The notes below the pieces were generated by a model. It saw only the letters and a program-made list of their open reading frames with translations. It made no database searches and was not told where the DNA came from. DNA of 45,950 nucleotides from Polyangiaceae bacterium (GTDB lineage: Bacteria > Myxococcota_A > Polyangia > Polyangiales > Polyangiaceae). Shown here piece by piece: positions 36,419 to 45,626 of this stretch. How positions within the stretch are numbered: position 1 is the stretch's first letter; each line of letters opens with the position of its first letter. The stretch covers positions 1 through 45,950 of the forward strand of contig WQZB01000041.1 in the NCBI GenBank assembly GCA_009780955.1, given 5' to 3'. The position numbers and the translations under genes were made by a program.

Positions 36419-36515
36419 TTATCACGGGGTGAACGTTGGTTCAACGGGTTCGCTCAAGCAGCTTTGGATTCGGCTTCGAGGTACCACTGGTGGCTTGTTC
36501 GCGCCGCGTTCTTGG

Positions 36516-37442
36516 ATGGCTTCGATGGCGTTGATTGCGTCCGTTGCGCTTGCTTTCGTTGCTGCGTGTTCCCGAAGCAATCCGGGGCGTCCTCGCCCGC
36601 AAGCGACCTCCGCTGATGGATCCACGGTTGCCGTCACCCCGATCTCGAGCCACGCCGCCGCCGATTCCTCCGTGGGAGGCCAGCACGTCGAGCGAGCCCC
36701 GCTCGCGAGTCATCCGTGGATCGTCGAGCTCGTTGAACCGGGCCCTCGGCACTCGCCAACGAAGCTTGGTTTCGTGACCGTTCCGCTCGGTGCGCGAGAG
36801 GCCAGGCCCGTGATGATTGCTCTTCACGGATCTGGCGATCGCCCTGAGTGGGCATGCGGCGAGTGGTTCGGGGTCGTCAATGCCTTTCCGTTCATCGTTT
36901 GTCCACGCGGCACTGGAAGCGAGTCTGCGCTTGGCTGGTCACATCTGGCCGACACCCGTGCGCGGATCGCGAAGGCACTCACGGCCGCGCGAGCGATCTT
37001 CGACGAATGGATGGCGCAGGGTCCAATGGTCCTCGCAGGGTTTTCGCGCGGTGCCATTCAAGCCGCTCTCATTGCGCAGGAGGATCCGAAAACGTATCCG
37101 CGCGTCGTCCTTTCCGAGTCGTCCTTCGATCCCGACTCGGCCATCAAGTTCCAGCAGCCCTGGGTGAATGGCGGCGGGCAGCGCCTTCTTCTCTCGTGCA
37201 CGACTCTTGGTTGTGAGGGGCCGTTTCGCAATGCTGCACGCAACGCGGCCAAGCTCGGTGCTAGCGCGCGGGTCAACATTGCAGGCACGAGCCAGCACGG
37301 TATCTGGGATACGGTCATCCAGTCGATCAGCCGCGATTGGCCTTGGCTCGTGCAAGGCGCCGAGGGCTGGAATGCCTACACGCCTCGGGCCACGGAAACA
37401 CCACTTCCAGGACGGACCATCGCCTTCGATTCGCCTCCGTGA
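36516..37442 (+). CDS. Lipoprotein alpha/beta-hydrolase (esterase-like)
   Basis: About 308 residues with an N-terminal hydrophobic stretch ending in lipobox VAACS. The mature protein has VMIALHGSGDRPEWACGEW (oxyanion-loop style HGSG), the nucleophile elbow GFSRGA and a late GTSQHGIWD that could supply the histidine. It resembles feruloyl-esterase / dienelactone-hydrolase-like secreted hydrolases. Start is uncertain: ATG 36516 opens the hydrophobic core but gives no positive charge; GTG 36429 in the same frame would add an Arg/Lys-bearing lead. It lies 224 bp from divergent atpD, a region where I see no clear promoter motif, and 53 bp before dnaG. Confidence 0.75.
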   Translation: MASMALIASVALAFVAACSRSNPGRPRPQATSADGSTVAVTPISSHAAADSSVGGQHVERAPLASHPWIVELVEPGPRHSPTKLGFVTVPLGAREARPVMIALHGSGDRPEWACGEWFGVVNAFPFIVCPRGTGSESALGWSHLADTRARIAKALTAARAIFDEWMAQGPMVLAGFSRGAIQAALIAQEDPKTYPRVVLSESSFDPDSAIKFQQPWVNGGGQRLLLSCTTLGCEGPFRNAARNAAKLGASARVNIAGTSQHGIWDTVIQSISRDWPWLVQGAEGWNAYTPRATETPLPGRTIAFDSPP

Positions 37443-37495
37443 GCGCCCGCCTTGACCGGGCGTCGACCGAAGCCTAGTCCTTGCTGAGTCGCACT

Positions 37496-39463
37496 TTGAT
37501 CTCCCCCGAGACTATCGCCCTGGTTCGCGAGCGTACCGACATCGTCGCGATCATCACCGAGGCGGTGCCGTCGCTCAAGCGCCGCGGCCGCTCGTGGGTC
37601 GGTTTGTGCCCCTTTCACAAGGAAAAAACGCCAAGCTTCCACGTTAGCCCAGACCGCGGCTTTTTCCACTGCTTTGGATGCCAAGAGTCAGGCAGCGCCT
37701 TTGACTTTCTCCGTAAGCATGAAGGCTACACGTTTCCGGAAGCCGTGCGCGCCCTCGCCGAACGTGCGGGCATTGCCGTTGAAGAAACGAGCGACCAAGC
37801 CGTGGTGGCGGAGGCCGATCGCCAGCGCAAAGCACGCGATGAACTTTACGCGGTCAATGCGCTTGCCGCGACGTACTTCGAAGAGCAACTTCGCAATAGC
37901 GAGCATAAAAGCTATGCGTTGGGCGAGCTCGGGCGCCGTGAGCTTTTGCCGGGATCGAGCGCGAAGGTCGACGAAGTTCTTCAATCTTTCCGCGTTGGTT
38001 ACGCGCCACCTGGTTGGGATGGCTTGCAGAACTTTCTACGTGCCCAAGGTGCTTCGCCCGTTGCTGCCGAAACCGTGGGCCTGCTCGTACCGCGCTCGAG
38101 TGGGTCAGGGTATTACGATCGCTTTCGTCATCGTTTGATGTTCGCCGTTGTCGATGCGCAGGGTAGGGTGGTTGCCTTCAGCGGTCGCGTGCTGCCTGAC
38201 TTGCCCAACGCGCCGCGCGATGGCGAAAGCAAGCCACCGAAGTACATCAACTCGCCCGAGAGCCCGATTTACACCAAAGGCCAGATGCTCTTTGGCATCT
38301 ACCAGGCGCGCCACGCGATTCGCAAAGAAGAGCGCGCCGTGCTCGTGGAAGGCAACTTCGATGTGCTCTCTCTTCATGCGCGCGGCACGGGCAATGTCGT
38401 GGCTCCGCTTGGAACGGCATTTACCGTTGAGCAGGCAAAGCTTCTCAAGCGATTTGCTTCCGAAGTCATTTTCCTTTTCGATGGCGATGCCGCGGGGCGC
38501 AAGGCCGTTATGCTCTCGCGCGAGACCGTGCGTGCGGCGGGCATTTCAGCGCGCGTTGCCGTGTTGCCGGATGGCGTCGACCCCGACGAGCTCGCGCGGA
38601 CGAAAGGCGGCAAACGCGGCAAACGCGACGAGGGCGAGACGATCGACCAAGGCAGCCACGGCGGAAAAGCCATTTCTGATCTGCTTGCCAGCGCCAAAGG
38701 AATGTTCGAATCGCTCGTCGAAATGGCGCTCGACGTTAGCTTCACCCAAGCCGACGCGCTCGAAAGGCACGCACGCATCGAGTACGTCAAAAAACTTCTT
38801 GCCGAAGAAGACGATCCGGTCCTTTGTGCCATGGGCAAAAGCTTTACCGACATGATGGCCGGTCGGCTCGACATCGTTCGATCCGGCGAAGGCGCGTTTC
38901 GAGCGCTCGAGCGCAGCGTGAAGCAGGCGCTTACGGCCAAGCAAGCAAAACACGCGGCGCAGCGTCGCTTGTCGCACGGGCAGCAGCCAACGCGAGGTGC
39001 CGATCCGGCGTTGGGTACGGCGTCGCGTATTGCGTCGCGACCGCCAGGGTCGGCCGAGCGACAAGCCATGGTTGGAATACTGATCGAATGGCCAGCACTT
39101 CTCGACGACGCCGATGTGGCCGAAGAACTTTCTCTTCTTGAAGGCCCCGGCGTTACGCTCGTTGCAGCTTTGCGAAGAGCGTACCAATCCGCAGAAAAAG
39201 CACTTGATATAGAAGCATTTCTGTCGAGTCTACCGCCTTTGATGAAGGGCTTTGCCGCCCGGCGGCTGGCCGATCCGGCGACGGAGAATGAGGCCCAAGC
39301 AAAAGGTTACTTGCTCGACAACGCAAACAAGCTAAAGAAGCTCCTTCTTTCCCAAGAGACAGCTCTTCTTGCACGTGAGAACTACCGGGCGCAAAACTGG
39401 GAAATCGAACGCGGGCTACTTCAGCAAGCAGCCGACAAGCTGCGCGCCAAGCACGGGCTTTAA
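37496..39463 (+). CDS. dnaG: DNA primase
   Basis: Makes RNA primers at the replication fork. N-terminal CHC2 zinc finger: CPFHKEKTPSFHVSPDRGFFHCFGC (ligands near 38, 41, 59 and 62). The catalytic core has the TOPRIM motifs LVEGNFDVLSLHARG and IFLFDGDAAGRKA, and PDGVDPDE. The C-terminal helicase-binding domain is helical and less conserved. A short Gly/Lys/Arg-rich insertion (TKGGKRGKRDEGETIDQ) lies after the TOPRIM core. TTG 37496 gives the family-like ISPETIALVRERTDIV; TTG 37481 would add five residues. rpoD follows after 39 bp; rpsU of the classical macromolecular-synthesis operon is absent. Confidence 0.95.
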   Translation: MISPETIALVRERTDIVAIITEAVPSLKRRGRSWVGLCPFHKEKTPSFHVSPDRGFFHCFGCQESGSAFDFLRKHEGYTFPEAVRALAERAGIAVEETSDQAVVAEADRQRKARDELYAVNALAATYFEEQLRNSEHKSYALGELGRRELLPGSSAKVDEVLQSFRVGYAPPGWDGLQNFLRAQGASPVAAETVGLLVPRSSGSGYYDRFRHRLMFAVVDAQGRVVAFSGRVLPDLPNAPRDGESKPPKYINSPESPIYTKGQMLFGIYQARHAIRKEERAVLVEGNFDVLSLHARGTGNVVAPLGTAFTVEQAKLLKRFASEVIFLFDGDAAGRKAVMLSRETVRAAGISARVAVLPDGVDPDELARTKGGKRGKRDEGETIDQGSHGGKAISDLLASAKGMFESLVEMALDVSFTQADALERHARIEYVKKLLAEEDDPVLCAMGKSFTDMMAGRLDIVRSGEGAFRALERSVKQALTAKQAKHAAQRRLSHGQQPTRGADPALGTASRIASRPPGSAERQAMVGILIEWPALLDDADVAEELSLLEGPGVTLVAALRRAYQSAEKALDIEAFLSSLPPLMKGFAARRLADPATENEAQAKGYLLDNANKLKKLLLSQETALLARENYRAQNWEIERGLLQQAADKLRAKHGL

Positions 39464-39502
39464 TTCTAAGTGCAATAGCCCTGAGCAGTAGAAAGAACAC
39501 CG

Positions 39503-41275
39503 ATGGCGAACAAGAACCGCAACGTCAATGGCAACGGCAACGGCACCCAGCAGCCGAGTGACAACGGAAAGTCGAAAGGCTTTCTGAGTTACGACGAAGT
39601 CAACGAGTCGATGCCGGCCGATGTCGTTGCCGACCAGATGGACGATGTTATGAGCGTCCTCGGCGACGAAGACATCGAAATCGTCGACGCTGCGACGCAG
39701 GTAAAAATTGCGCCAAAGCGAATCGTCGAGGAAGAGAACGCCGAGAAGAAGAACGTTCCAACCGCGGGCAGCGAAAAGGAAGAAGACGACGGGAGCTACT
39801 ACTCGAAGTCGAACGATCCGGTTCGCATGTACCTGCGCAAGATGGGAAGTGTGTCGCTTCTCACGCGCGAGGGCGAAGTGGAAATCGCCAAGCGCATCGA
39901 GAAAGGCGAGCACCGCATTCTTGGCGCCATTCTCAACTCGCCCGTCGCCGTTCGCGAAATCATCGATCTTGGCGACAAGCTTCGCAAGCACAAGATCCGC
40001 GTCAAAGAGCTGATTCGCGATGCCGACGACGACAACGCCGAGTTCGACGAGGAAGAGGCCGACAGGCGAATTTTGCGTCTCATCGACAAGGTGAAGCACC
40101 TCGACAAAATCGCGCAAGACCTCACCACCCAGCTTGAGAACTGTGCGGCGTCACGCAAAAAGGGCGTTCAGGAAGAAATCGACGCGAACCGCGCGAAAAT
40201 GGTCGACTCGCTCGAGGAAATGCGTCTCAACAAGAAGACGATCGACAAGATTGTCGTCAAACTTCGCACGCTCATTCAGAAAGTCGAGCGCGCCGAGAGC
40301 GGCTCAACCGAGCTCGAAAAGCGCACCGGTGTCGACTGGGACGTTCTTCGCAAGGAAGCGCGCGGTGCCAAGGGCGACGCAGTGGCCGAGCGCAAGTTTC
40401 GACGAAAATATGGAATATTGCCCGAAGAGGTTTTGCAGAATCACTCGGCAAGCCTCAAGAACCTGAAGAAGGTCGAACAGGAACTGCAGCTCGATATCAA
40501 AACGCTGCGCGGAACGTACGACGAAATCCGCGACGGCGAGCGCCTTGCCGAGCGCGCGAAGTCCGAGCTCGTGGAAGCCAATTTGCGCTTGGTTGTCTCG
40601 ATTGCAAAAAAGTACACGAATCGCGGTTTGCAGTTTCTCGACCTGATTCAGGAAGGGAACATTGGCCTCATGAAGGCCGTCGACAAGTTTGAGTACAAGC
40701 GCGGTTACAAGTTCTCCACATACGCAACGTGGTGGATTCGTCAGGCCATCACTCGCGCGATCGCCGATCAGGCGCGCACCATTCGCATCCCGGTGCACAT
40801 GATCGAAACCATCAACAAGCTGATTCGCACGTCGCGCTACCTCGTCCAAGAGTACGGCCGTGAGCCAACGCCCGAAGAAATCGCCGAGAAAATGGAGCTG
40901 CCGCTCGACAAAGTTCGCAAGGTTCTCAAAATCGCCAAAGAGCCCATTAGCCTCGAAACGCCCATTGGCGAGGAGGAGGATTCACATCTTGGCGACTTCA
41001 TCGAAGACAAGAGCGTTGTCAGCCCGGCCGAGGCCGTCATCAACATGAACTTGGCCGAGCAAACGCGCCGAGTTTTGAAATCGCTGACGCCGCGCGAAGA
41101 GAAAGTTTTGCGCATGCGTTTCGGCATTGGCGAGAAGAGCGACCACACGCTCGAAGAAGTGGGTCAAGACTTCGAGGTTACCCGCGAGCGTATCCGCCAA
41201 ATCGAAGCGAAGGCGCTTCGCAAGCTTCGTCATCCTTCGCGCAGCAAGCAGCTCAAAAGCTTCATCGACGGCTAA
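39503..41275 (+). CDS. rpoD: Primary RNA polymerase sigma-70 factor
   Basis: 590 residues with a full housekeeping sigma layout. Region 1.1 is at about 27-63 ([23 protein letters not shown]), region 1.2 at about 105-140 ([21 protein letters not shown]), then a large acidic/helical non-conserved region. Region 2 has [24 protein letters not shown] and [17 protein letters not shown]. Region 3 has [11 protein letters not shown]. Region 4 has [16 protein letters not shown] and the helix-turn-helix [20 protein letters not shown]. The Asn/Gly-rich N-terminal lead ([11 protein letters not shown]) is unusual. It is co-directional with dnaG. An inverted-repeat element begins directly after its stop. 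Confidence 0.97.
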   Translation: MANKNRNVNGNGNGTQQPSDNGKSKGFLSYDEVNESMPADVVADQMDDVMSVLGDEDIEIVDAATQVKIAPKRIVEEENAEKKNVPTAGSEKEEDDGSYYSKSNDPVRMYLRKMGSVSLLTREGEVEIAKRIEKGEHRILGAILNSPVAVREIIDLGDKLRKHKIRVKELIRDADDDNAEFDEEEADRRILRLIDKVKHLDKIAQDLTTQLENCAASRKKGVQEEIDANRAKMVDSLEEMRLNKKTIDKIVVKLRTLIQKVERAESGSTELEKRTGVDWDVLRKEARGAKGDAVAERKFRRKYGILPEEVLQNHSASLKNLKKVEQELQLDIKTLRGTYDEIRDGERLAERAKSELVEANLRLVVSIAKKYTNRGLQFLDLIQEGNIGLMKAVDKFEYKRGYKFSTYATWWIRQAITRAIADQARTIRIPVHMIETINKLIRTSRYLVQEYGREPTPEEIAEKMELPLDKVRKVLKIAKEPISLETPIGEEEDSHLGDFIEDKSVVSPAEAVINMNLAEQTRRVLKSLTPREEKVLRMRFGIGEKSDHTLEEVGQDFEVTRERIRQIEAKALRKLRHPSRSKQLKSFIDG

Positions 41276-41415
41276 GCATGTTTACCAGCCTGCTGCGCGC
41301 CGCGATGGCCTTCGTTGGGCCCTGCGGTGCCTGCGCACGTACCACAACGTACGCTTACGCGGGCTCCTCGGGCCCGCCTTGGCCTCGCGTCGCTCGCGAC
41401 GGCTGGTAAACATGC
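41276..41415. repeat. 140-bp inverted-repeat element after rpoD
   Basis: A perfect 15-bp inverted repeat (GCATGTTTACCAGCC at 41276-41290, its complement at 41401-41415) encloses about 110 bp. Inner sections also pair in part: TGGCC...GGGCCC on the left against GGGCCC..TGGCC-like sequence on the right, and a central ACGTACCACAACGTACG hairpin. It starts at the base after the rpoD TAA. It may be a terminator-like structured element or a MITE-like repeat; there is no T-run and no ORF. Confidence 0.75.
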
Positions 41416-41878
41416 TCTATAGAAACGTGTAAAGTGCACGTTCGTGTGTCGCACACGCCATCACGCGTGCACCATCGCTGGCCGATCCGCGCCTGTCGGA
41501 AATTTGTGCCGCGGGCGGATTCCCCGTGCGTCGAGGGCGCGTGCGACGCGCCGGACAGAATGAGCGTGCGTGTCAGCAAGGCGACACCGTTGGCAACGGA
41601 TCCACACATTGCCATGCACTCTTCGATTGGCGGAGTCGAAATCCGGTGCCGAAAATGTGGCCGAGCGCGGGTGGAGTTTGTACGATTTGTGTCGGTGAAA
41701 GCGCCTCCTTTTTAGCGACGTTTTAGGTGCGAAAAAGGGCGAGTGAATACTGGGCGCGCTTTGCCTGTCGAACTCGCTGTGCCCAGTCGGCATGTTGGAA
41801 CGAATGCGAGGAGCACGTGCGGCTCGCCACTTGCTCTTGCGTGTTGCGGGTACGCCGTAGGGAGACGGCCACGGAATT
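41416..41878. other. Long non-coding gap between rpoD element and FGE-fold gene
   Basis: About 460 bp with no gene I can support. It has no tRNA cloverleaf and no strong hairpin followed by T residues. A short + frame at 41560-41715 ends with one CxxC (EIRCRKCGRARVEF) but has no convincing start or second ligand pair. The region presumably carries the promoter of the 41879 gene; no clear -35/-10 pair was recognised. Confidence 0.5.
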
Positions 41879-42913
41879 ATGAAACGCGCGAAGGCTCTAT
41901 CGTTGTCGCTTGCAGGCGGAATGCTTCTCGTTTTGCTGGCTCCGTCTGCCACAACGTTGGCGTTGGCTGATAATGCTGCGGGTCTGATGCATGGCGGCAA
42001 AAGCCCGAGTTCGAAGTTTGCGGTGCCAACGAATCGCGGCGCGATCGATGAAACTCAGACAGTGGTGAATGTCGCGACAACGGCGGTCTCTATCTCTGTG
42101 GGCCCTGCAAGCGACATTACGCACACGGGTCCGACCGCCTCGCCCGAACTCGCTCAAAGTGTATGCCCGGAAGGCATGGTGGAGGTCGAGGGCGATTACT
42201 GCCCTTCGGTTGAGCAGAAATGTCTTCGCTGGCTCGATCCGGAAACCACAACGCCCCGCCGTTGTGCAGAATATGCCGAAACCGGCACCTGCCAAACAGC
42301 AACGGCAAAAAAGCACTTCTGCATTGACCGCTTCGAGTATCCGAACAAGGCGGGCGAAATACCCGTTGTCATGAAAACCTGGCACGAGGCCGCAAGCACC
42401 TGCAAAGCGCAGGGCAAACGGCTTTGCACGGGCGGCGAGTGGACGCTGGCGTGCGAGGGCCAAGAGCGCCTTCCTTATCCGTACGGTTACGCGCGCAATT
42501 CCGACGCGTGCAACATCGACAAGCCGCACCCTGACGTCGACGAGAAGGCACTTGCGAATCCAACGACTCGCGACGCCGAGCTCCAGCGGCTTTGGCAGGG
42601 CGAGGCGAGCGGCTCGCGTGAGTCATGCGTCAGTCCTTTTGGAGCGTTCGACATGACCGGCAACGTTGACGAATGGGTTGTCAACGAAAGCGCAAAACCC
42701 TACAAAAGCGGTCTCAAGGGCGGGTATTGGGGACCGGTGCGCGATCGCTGCCGCTCGATGACGACAGGGCACAACGAGGACTTTGCATTCTACCAGATTG
42801 GTTTTCGTTGCTGTTCCGATGGCAACGTGGGCGACACCGCGAAACCTGCAGAGCCGGCGTTGAGTCACGCGGGCAGAGCGCCGAGCGTCAATCCAGTACC
42901 ACCAGGCAGCTAG
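41879..42913 (+). CDS. Secreted FGE-fold (SUMF1/EgtB/PvdO-like) protein, probably non-catalytic
   Basis: 344 residues. Sec signal peptide (MKRAKALSLSLAGGMLLVLLA), then a low-complexity linker and a formylglycine-generating-enzyme-type domain from about residue 96: VCPEGMVEVEGDYCP, KHFCIDRFEYPN, AQGKRLCTGGEWTLACEG, FGAFDMTGNVDEWV and GFRCC at the end. In true FGEs two active-site cysteines lie shortly after KGGS-Y; here that segment reads KGGYWGPVRDRCRS with at most one cysteine (291), so FGE oxidase activity is unlikely. Many other cysteines suggest disulphides. Secreted members of this fold often act as binding or iron-enzyme modules; its role is unknown. The stop overlaps an inverted-repeat terminator. 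Confidence 0.82.
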   Translation: MKRAKALSLSLAGGMLLVLLAPSATTLALADNAAGLMHGGKSPSSKFAVPTNRGAIDETQTVVNVATTAVSISVGPASDITHTGPTASPELAQSVCPEGMVEVEGDYCPSVEQKCLRWLDPETTTPRRCAEYAETGTCQTATAKKHFCIDRFEYPNKAGEIPVVMKTWHEAASTCKAQGKRLCTGGEWTLACEGQERLPYPYGYARNSDACNIDKPHPDVDEKALANPTTRDAELQRLWQGEASGSRESCVSPFGAFDMTGNVDEWVVNESAKPYKSGLKGGYWGPVRDRCRSMTTGHNEDFAFYQIGFRCCSDGNVGDTAKPAEPALSHAGRAPSVNPVPPGS

Positions 42914-43036
42914 ACCGCTTTCAAGTTGGCGCGAGATCGAGGCGGGGCCGAGGAGCGGACCGGAACAGCCTGCTTCGGCTTTGAGGACCGCACCGCAGGC
43001 CCTAACGAAGAGATCGCGTCAAATCGAAAGCGGTCT
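42912..43036. terminator. Imperfect inverted repeat between convergent genes
   Basis: Arms AGACCGCTTTC (42912-42922) and GAAAGCGGTCT (43026-43036) pair perfectly and extend imperfectly for about 15 more bases (GGCGCGAGATC against GAGATCGCGTC). The element fills the whole space between the stops of the FGE-fold gene and the LPG-synthase-type gene, and could stop transcription from both sides. It has no T-run and could instead be a mobile repeat. Confidence 0.55.
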
Positions 43037-43042
43037 GATTGC

Positions 43043-44209
43043 TTACTGCCCGCCGAGTGGTCGTTCCAAGGCTGCAGCAGTGCGCGGATTGTCGATCGAT
43101 AGCGGCGGCTCGCTGCCTGACAGATCCTCCGTCGTGCTCGAAAGCGCGGAGAATGCGCTTCGATCGCCAATGAGGAAAATGCCGGCACCCACCACGGTCC
43201 AGACCAACTGCACCGCATAAAGGACAAACACGTACGCGGCGCCCGGACCGGTGAGCACGTGCGCGGGGAAGTACATTGCCATGCCCGCGTAGATGCCTGC
43301 CTGGAACACGCCGAGCAAACCCGGTGGGCCAGGGATGATCACAGTGCAGCCGAGCATGCCCATCAGAGCGATGGATTCGCCAAAGGTGATGGAGGAGCCG
43401 TCGGCATGGACGACGCCGAATCCCCACGCCAGAACCCACATGCCGAATACATTGAGCATCCAGTATGCGGTTGTTTCCATGAGGAAGCCGCCGGCGTCGC
43501 GACCGCGCCCGAGGAAGTGCAGGCCATAAGCGAGCTTTTCCGCGGTGTCGGCGAGCTCTGCACCGAGCCGCTTCGAGACAAGACCGAAAACGACGAGGGT
43601 TTTTCGCCTTGCCCATTCGCGCGCAAAGTAAAAAACGGCGATGGTGATGAATGCCGCCGTGAAGACGCCCAGCATGATGAAGCCGTATGCCCGCACTTTG
43701 GCCACGGTGATGGGCAAGCCAATGACTTTGTCGGAAAGTGGGTTTTGCGTTGGTACGAAGATGAGAGCGAGTGCAAGCAGCAAGCTAAGATAAAGGCCGT
43801 CGACAACGCGCTCGGCGAGCACGGTGCCGGTGGCTGACGACATCGAGATCTTGCCCTTCTCGCGTATCATGTAAGGCCGAACGATTTCGCCGAGGCGAAA
43901 TGGCATGAGCAAGATCGCCGCGAAGCCGATCCACGAGACCGCAAGAATACGGCGGCGCGAAACATTGGCGAACGAGCGCAGCAAAAAGCGCCAGCGCACC
44001 GCGCGGAAATAGTTCGTTGCGATGAGGATGACGACGTAGGCCGGCACTGTCCACCAGCGCACGTGTACGAAATCGCCTCCCTCTGGCACAAGTGTGAGCC
44101 CGCCCTTCTGCAGCGTAAAAACGATCCCTGCAGTGATAACGACCGAGGCAATGAGCTTCGCGCCGTTTCGGCGGAGAAAACTGGGAGACGGCGGGTTCTT
44201 CTCGGGCAT
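43043..44209 (-). CDS. LPG-synthase-type transmembrane protein
   Basis: 388 residues with about 8-9 membrane segments. It matches the lysylphosphatidylglycerol-synthase TM region family (also called UPF0104): KLIASVVITAGIVFTL, NYFRAVRWRFLLR, GFAAILLMPFRLGEIVRPYMI, AERVVDGLYLSLLLALALI and PGPPGLLGVFQAG near the end. Members without the aminoacyl-transferase domain, like this one, are thought to flip or modify lipids, or to support glycolipid and polyprenyl-linked glycan pathways. ATG 44209 is used; an in-frame TTG at 44218 would add three residues. Confidence 0.85.
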   Translation of the reverse strand: MPEKNPPSPSFLRRNGAKLIASVVITAGIVFTLQKGGLTLVPEGGDFVHVRWWTVPAYVVILIATNYFRAVRWRFLLRSFANVSRRRILAVSWIGFAAILLMPFRLGEIVRPYMIREKGKISMSSATGTVLAERVVDGLYLSLLLALALIFVPTQNPLSDKVIGLPITVAKVRAYGFIMLGVFTAAFITIAVFYFAREWARRKTLVVFGLVSKRLGAELADTAEKLAYGLHFLGRGRDAGGFLMETTAYWMLNVFGMWVLAWGFGVVHADGSSITFGESIALMGMLGCTVIIPGPPGLLGVFQAGIYAGMAMYFPAHVLTGPGAAYVFVLYAVQLVWTVVGAGIFLIGDRSAFSALSSTTEDLSGSEPPLSIDNPRTAAALERPLGGQ

Positions 44210-44338
44210 CGTGCACAAGATCCGATCGGCAAATCGTGCGCCGACGTTGGAACATTAGAATCACGTTCCCTTTAGCACATCATGAGCCGTCGTCGGGCCT
44301 GCACGTGCGACAGTCCTTCCTTGTTCTGCGCCCATTCT

Positions 44339-44366
44339 GCGGCGGCGTCACGCGTGACGCCGCCGC
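44339..44366 (-). terminator. Perfect 28-bp GC-rich palindrome after the GH5 gene
   Basis: GCGGCGGCGTCACG followed directly by its complement, 12 bp past the GH5 stop in the direction of transcription. It would form a very stable hairpin with almost no loop. There is no T-run beyond it, so intrinsic termination is only likely; it could also be a protein-binding site. Confidence 0.55.
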
Positions 44367-44378
44367 CGCGGTTTCAAG

Positions 44379-45626
44379 TTATCCGCGTGTGAGAAAGGGT
44401 GTTAGCCAGTTCATCTGCGGACGGTCGACACCGTTTTTTGGCTCGATCGACAAGGAGTAATCACCCCACCCCGGCCCGGCTGCCCACCAAAGCCAGCCTT
44501 CGAGCACGTCGGCGTTTTGCATGGCAAACGTAAGCATATCGTTTACAGCAGCTTGGCAGGTCGTGCTGTTGATCCCGGCGAACTCGCCAAGAAATCCCTT
44601 TTTGCCATTGTCGCGCAGCCACCCAACGAAACCTTTTATGCGCTCTGAACCGATGGTGCGGCTAACGCACTCTCCACCGCCACCAAAGGATGCGTCGAGA
44701 TACTGGTGCACTTCGAAGAGCGTGTTGTCGAGAGGATCGCGAAGGTTCAGCATGGCCACCGAGTTCGATGTGCCATACCAATTTTGCGTCCAATCGTAAG
44801 CTCCCGTCCACGCATTGCCTGGCGCGAGAATCGTATTCGTTGCACCCGCCGCCCGAATCGCGGCGATCGCGTCGTTCGCGGCCGAGACCCACACCTCTGT
44901 CGAGATGTCATGAGGCTCGTTGACGAGATTGAACATGACATATGGGTTGTCTTTGTAACGCAAGGCAAGGCGCCGCCAGAAATCGGCAAATACCGAATTT
45001 GGCACGCTTGCGCTGCCTATTGTATTGTCGTAATAGCGGGCAAAATTGTGGGGGTCGAGAATTGCAAAGACCTTTTTCTCGGTAGCGTGCGCAATCAGCG
45101 AATCGAGGTGCGCCGCGTACGCCGCGACGAATTCCCCATTCGCTTGCGGCTGGAGCCGTTCCCACCGGAATCCAATGCGGAACGTGTTCATTCCTTTGGC
45201 TACGAAGTAGTCAATCTCGGCATTGTTTGGGAATGTGTAGTCCACGCCATCCACTCCAGGAATGGCCGTGCCAAACTCACCACCCGCGAGGTTGACGCCG
45301 CGAAACGGCATGGTGCCAGTTGGCGTAACCGGAGTCGGAGAGGGAGCTGGAGTCGGAGAGGGAGCTGGAGTCGGGGAGGGAGCCGGAGTCGGAGCCGGGG
45401 GGTCCACGACAGGCGTGCTTTTGGTTTTTGTCGAGGTGTCGGCAGCATCGGGCGATGACGCATCGACCTCGGGACTCGGTGCCGAGCCTTGTGGTTCCGT
45501 GGTTTCTACGGCCTCGGTTGAAGGCATGGGTTCGGTCGAGTGGCTGCTGCACGCGCTCACCAAGAGCGCTTGAAGGGTCACCGCAACAACGGCACTCGAG
45601 GCTACGTAAATTCGATTCTTCGTCAT
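44379..45626 (-). CDS. GH5-family glycoside hydrolase lipoprotein (endoglucanase-like)
   Basis: About 415 residues. The signal peptide ends in lipobox VSAC, followed by a Ser/Thr/Pro/Asp-rich linker with a (TPAPSP)n run (about 80-103) and a catalytic domain. Domain motifs: FRGVNLAGGEFG, GMNTFRIGFRWERLQP, the proton donor in FNLVNEPHD (Glu near 237), EVHQYLD, the nucleophile in GFLGEFAG (Glu near 348), and GWLWWAAG with the aromatic substrate platform. GH5 enzymes cut beta-1,4-glucans and related glycans by retention. It is anchored to a membrane and would degrade external polysaccharide. ATG 45626 is chosen for GGAG six bases upstream; TTG 45629 is possible. Confidence 0.92.
   Translation of the reverse strand: MTKNRIYVASSAVVAVTLQALLVSACSSHSTEPMPSTEAVETTEPQGSAPSPEVDASSPDAADTSTKTKSTPVVDPPAPTPAPSPTPAPSPTPAPSPTPVTPTGTMPFRGVNLAGGEFGTAIPGVDGVDYTFPNNAEIDYFVAKGMNTFRIGFRWERLQPQANGEFVAAYAAHLDSLIAHATEKKVFAILDPHNFARYYDNTIGSASVPNSVFADFWRRLALRYKDNPYVMFNLVNEPHDISTEVWVSAANDAIAAIRAAGATNTILAPGNAWTGAYDWTQNWYGTSNSVAMLNLRDPLDNTLFEVHQYLDASFGGGGECVSRTIGSERIKGFVGWLRDNGKKGFLGEFAGINSTTCQAAVNDMLTFAMQNADVLEGWLWWAAGPGWGDYSLSIEPKNGVDRPQMNWLTPFLTRG
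45331..45402. repeat. 18-bp tandem repeats in the GH5 linker
   Basis: Four 18-bp units start at 45331, 45349, 45367 and 45385 (GGAGTCGGAGAGGGAGCT and variants). The first two are identical, the last two diverge. They encode hexapeptide units of the Pro-rich linker; unit gain or loss keeps the frame and changes linker length. Confidence 0.85.

Noticed and set aside
41416..41878. tRNA or small zinc-ribbon protein in the gap after rpoD
   Set aside because: No cloverleaf or T-loop sequence seen; the only candidate ORF has a single CxxC and no credible start.
42912..43036. Standard intrinsic terminator with T-run
   Set aside because: The hairpin is clear but no run of T residues follows on either strand, so the terminator role is kept only as a likely one.
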